Of a DNA stretch of 64,000 nucleotides, positions 63,501 to 64,000 are shown in pieces; position 1 is the stretch's first letter, and each line of letters opens with the position of its first letter. Source of the DNA: Halalkalibaculum roseum (GTDB lineage: Bacteria > Bacteroidota > Rhodothermia > Balneolales > Balneolaceae); assembly GCF_011059145.1 (NCBI RefSeq), contig NZ_JAALLT010000001.1:45250-109249 (forward strand). The letters run 5' to 3'. The position numbers and the translations under genes were made by a program. Under the pieces are notes generated by a model that saw nothing but the letters and a program-made list of their open reading frames with translations, was not told the origin of the DNA and searched no databases.

Positions 63501-63934
63501 TCTATGGGCCAGGCACTGCCCTCCAGGGTGTTGGCATCGGCCATCGAACTGTGAAAGTGCAGGATGATCCATCTTTTACCGTTATACTCGAGCAGGGTCG
63601 ATAGTCTTAAGAGTATTGGCGGGATTTCCGGCTCTTCCTCCATCAGCATTTCAATCTCTTCAACAATCAGGGCGGAATTGCCACCATTAAAGACTTGCCT
63701 GAATACGGGAAGCTGTCGTATTTCTGTCTTGGATGCATTCATCTCTTCCCATTGTCGTTCAATCATCCAGGTGAACCCATCCAAGCCAAAAATTCTCTCA
63801 TCGGCGGCCGTACCGTAAGCCATAAAACGATCGTCGATATGGCCGGCAATCCCTTCGATCGGATGATTCTTCAGCGCGACATTGACAAGGATGTCGTAGG
63901 TTGCGTTAAGATGTTCTTCCTTAATGTTTATCAT
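57512..63934 (-). CDS. Giant (2140-residue) soluble histidine kinase with nine tandem sensor-like modules
   Basis: Residues 1-135 form a SnoaL/NTF2-like domain (DGFTWMIERQWEEM; RWIILHFHSSMAD). A coiled coil (143-188) leads into nine repeated modules of 178-192 residues from residue 174 to about 1850, each opening with ALERVRAxSMAM and closing with RFAKVFEQTYTRFLDL. After a coiled coil comes the kinase core: QLTAGIAHEIKNPLNF (phospho-His1888), NLCTNAFDAMREKL, DNGPGIPEEI and GTGLGLSITNDI. No membrane helix is seen, so it is cytoplasmic. The modules look like GAF-type folds, by length and pattern, joined by signalling helices. No receiver domain is present. It starts the FIST operon. Confidence 0.9.
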   Translation of the reverse strand: MINIKEEHLNATYDILVNVALKNHPIEGIAGHIDDRFMAYGTAADERIFGLDGFTWMIERQWEEMNASKTEIRQLPVFRQVFNGGNSALIVEEIEMLMEEEPEIPPILLRLSTLLEYNGKRWIILHFHSSMADANTLEGSAWPIEELKRRNIELEKQVAEKTADIQLQKRELEIEAALERVRAQSMAMHKSEELVEVVRRINKEIKRLGIHFDTTQIITDFSDDLKDGFNDWVAVEGLDYLEKFHVPFINHPIISELFENAGNGIGFYADTYSKSEKNSLFDLLFEHSDFKRIPEERKDHILNAPGWVVNTIFFKNTWLQIARYSLNEFTGEEKEIFKRFGKVFSQAYTRFLDLKKAEEQARKAQIETALERVRAQSMAMHSSDELIEVVREIGKGIHELGIPLHYSQIFTDYTHDPKTGINLWVDAEEQNYLKKFHLPYIDHFITQKFYNPLNEGLEFFGNQFSKSDKDSYFKLLFEKSDLKRIPEKRKELIFDATGWTRFTVVQDKSSLNFGRYNLDAFTDEEKEIFIRFGKVFGQAYTRFLDLEKAEEQAREAQIQLALERVRARTMAMHNSFELGEVASVLFEQIGSLTSTPDRFNIGIINEEQEYVELWLTDQKGHEITTKFVAHPKNSPIIAKIFQEWKSDASFNILDLHGERLENWVRYIGGEVGVPFRKDSVKDHRYITSVPFSHGFIGITTHQEPDPESIPILERFAKVFQQTYTRFLDLQKAEHQARESEIQLALERVRSKSMAMHKSEELADLSLELVKQVQALGIETWFCAFNIYEDHPEGSMEWGSNGEDTFPKYRTPREGIFLRYYEAGQRGEILLINEIGEEECPAHYDYLCSLPGVGEQLLKMKDHGISFPTSQIDHVAYFKYGYIIFITYEAVPEAHDIFMRFAKVFEQSYTRFLDIKRAEEQAREAKIEASLERVRARSMSMQKTDELHDVLSVLFEQFYVLGIEPVNVFLSLFDKEKRTLTYRATGTGGSRTQGQQVVSLDSLDVWRELFEKWKNDNSDSVEVIYYEKEILPTLFGLLDETFSAMPEDERMTMDQFPEGGYTAHGYTPFGYIGFNHTRPPTSEDKAILTKFASEFSRVYQRFLDIEKAEAQAREAEIEASLERVRSKGMAMNSTEEIESATAIVFKELKKLGIDMDRCGIILFGDTPVAELWSTTSGQKDKEDIDIITGHLDFSVHPLLQQVYEAWLKRREFSSYTLIGDEVRKYYSKLEKQPEYQFPKASHYPVKQIVQTFLFEEGVIFVFTREALSDDEKQIFQRFTRVFAQTYTRFLDLQRAEKQAREAQIEAALERVRAHSMGMHRSEELINVVRGIGNGLSDLGIKVDQTNILTDYTSDPKDSFNVWTDVSDQNYLEKFHVPYIDHQITIKFFEELNRGTNFYSEKYSKTQKNSFLKLLFEHSDIKKIPKERKDLILEATGYVRFTVIFKNTSLLYGRFNLKEFSQEEKDIFKRFAKVFQQSYVRFLDLKKAEEQAREAKIEAALERVRSRTMGMQQSSELSDVGNLLFQQITQLGIDAEGSWFWFIEPDTETLEIWVTVDGKLAEPITVSGSDFWTFEKEIKGWKKGEPYLKLTMPSEEAREIVYNFFGIELSDQKESSTYHLLQVRHDYGFLGLGTWQEATDEEIRICSRFTKVFEQTYTRFLDLQKAEKLAVESSRQASLDRIRAEIASMRSAEDLQQITPIIWDELKTLDIPFIRCGVFIMDEENQLSHTYLSTSQGDPIAALHLPVEGISLVEQISNAWEKQEVYTVHWDEQDFRDWTQSLIEKGFIDSQKKYEAGSAPKSLDLHFLPFKHGMLYIGNTKSLDRKSLDLSQSLADAFSVAYDRYEDFNKLEHAKKKIEEAFQELEAAQDQLVQQEKLASLGQLTAGIAHEIKNPLNFVNNFSDLSVELIQEAREEIELVGTYYNTSLPDNVLDELSAILDNIEMNLRKIHEHGSRADSIVKSMLEHSKGGSGKREPTDLNALVREFSNLSFHGMRASKQPINVDIDLQLDSSIAKVPLIAEDFSRVIVNLCTNAFDAMREKLSADGQQQSNTNENHYEARLTIKTYQKDANIFLEIEDNGPGIPEEIKDKIMQPFFTTKKGTAGTGLGLSITNDIIKAQGGFLNLRSTENRGTIFTIQLPT
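58155..58184. repeat. Perfect 30-bp palindrome inside the giant kinase gene
   Basis: GGTAGGGACGTATTA is followed at once by its exact reverse complement. It falls in the linker after the phospho-His helix and is read in frame as VGTYYNTSLP on the coding strand. The distal kinase has, at the aligned place (about 50511-50545), a degenerate palindrome starting GTAGGGGCGTTGCATG on the coding strand. This resembles small mobile palindromic elements that stay in frame in proteins. Confidence 0.75.
58385..63415 (-). repeat. Nine tandem coding modules of the giant kinase
   Basis: Module borders in the DNA, from the N-terminus, are about 63415-62840, 62839-62264, 62263-61715, 61714-61160, 61159-60590, 60589-60029, 60028-59453, 59452-58919 and 58918-58385. 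Modules 1, 2 and 7 are close relatives (FHVPYIDH-like, KRIPEERK-like and FxRFxKVFxQxY signatures). Modules 3, 4, 5, 6, 8 and 9 differ strongly in the middle but share the linker ends. The ninth keeps only a weak linker (RIRAEIASMRSAEDL). Confidence 0.85.
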
Positions 63935-63981
63935 CTCATCCCGATCTTCATAAACAAATCGTAATCATAGCGCTTATGCCA

Positions 63982-63987
63982 ATTATA
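63982..63987 (-). promoter_or_regulatory. Possible -10 element of the FIST-kinase operon
   Basis: TATAAT on the minus strand lies 48 bases upstream of the giant kinase start. The -35/-33 region falls at or beyond the window edge, so it cannot be checked. Confidence 0.25.
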
Positions 63988-64000
63988 CGCGTTGCTAAAA

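Overview
The window reads as a chromosomal segment of a moderate-GC, Gram-negative heterotroph of the Bacteroidota/Balneolota kind. Support comes from two promoters with a TAnnTTTG -7 element, a LytS/LytT-type two-component pair, many secreted lipoproteins and serine hydrolases, FIST proteins and multi-sensor histidine kinases. The exact genus cannot be fixed from the sequence. No rRNA, tRNA, CRISPR array, transposase or prophage was seen.

Layout. (1) 1-1.25 kb: a secreted protein, a 95-bp palindromic MITE-like repeat and a GIY-YIG nuclease-like gene. (2) 1.28-13.2 kb: a molybdenum-hydroxylase island. An isoquinoline-oxidoreductase-like enzyme (one large subunit between two paralogous 2Fe-2S subunits) is divergent from an almost gap-free operon. 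That operon holds a cysteine desulfurase, XdhC, a MocA-like cytidylyltransferase, MoaD, MoeB-rhodanese, MoaE, a MoaC-MoaB fusion, MoaA, MoeA and a TauE-type permease. It should make the cofactor from GTP, convert it to the cytidine-dinucleotide, sulfurated form and load it into the neighbouring enzyme. Its leader (4641-4723) folds into a nested long-range stem and may be a regulatory RNA. (3) 13.3-16.7 kb: a lipoprotein, a membrane protein and an ankyrin-serine hydrolase fusion. (4) 17.2-23.6 kb: a compact six-gene cluster (CrtC/lipocalin-like protein, cytochrome P450, a methyltransferase-Lgt fusion, an ABC exporter pair, and a PLP decarboxylase-fold enzyme lacking the usual catalytic Cys). 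It looks like a small, undescribed biosynthesis-and-export pathway. (5) 23.7-42.3 kb: accessory genes, including lipoproteins, a thioredoxin-like protein, a LytS/LytT pair, YceI, a Crp/Fnr regulator, DUF5996, GNAT, VOC, hydrolases, an Acg-like nitroreductase and DUF6544. There are also two decayed genes (an SDR and a cytochrome c). (6) 42.5-47.8 kb: a LysR regulator divergent from a small ORF plus dabB-dabA, an energy-coupled inorganic-carbon uptake system. (7) 49.9-63.9 kb: a minus-strand operon with a 2140-residue histidine kinase (SnoaL-like head, nine tandem sensor-like modules, kinase core), five FIST proteins, two small alpha/beta-barrel-like proteins and a second, closely related kinase.

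Two systems stand out as possibly undescribed: the FIST-multisensor kinase operon and the P450/methyltransferase-Lgt/ABC/decarboxylase cluster. Smaller signals include two promoters with identically spaced FNR-type boxes near a Crp/Fnr gene, a family of CCTCCAAGG hairpins at gene ends, and a perfect 30-bp palindrome carried in frame inside the giant kinase.
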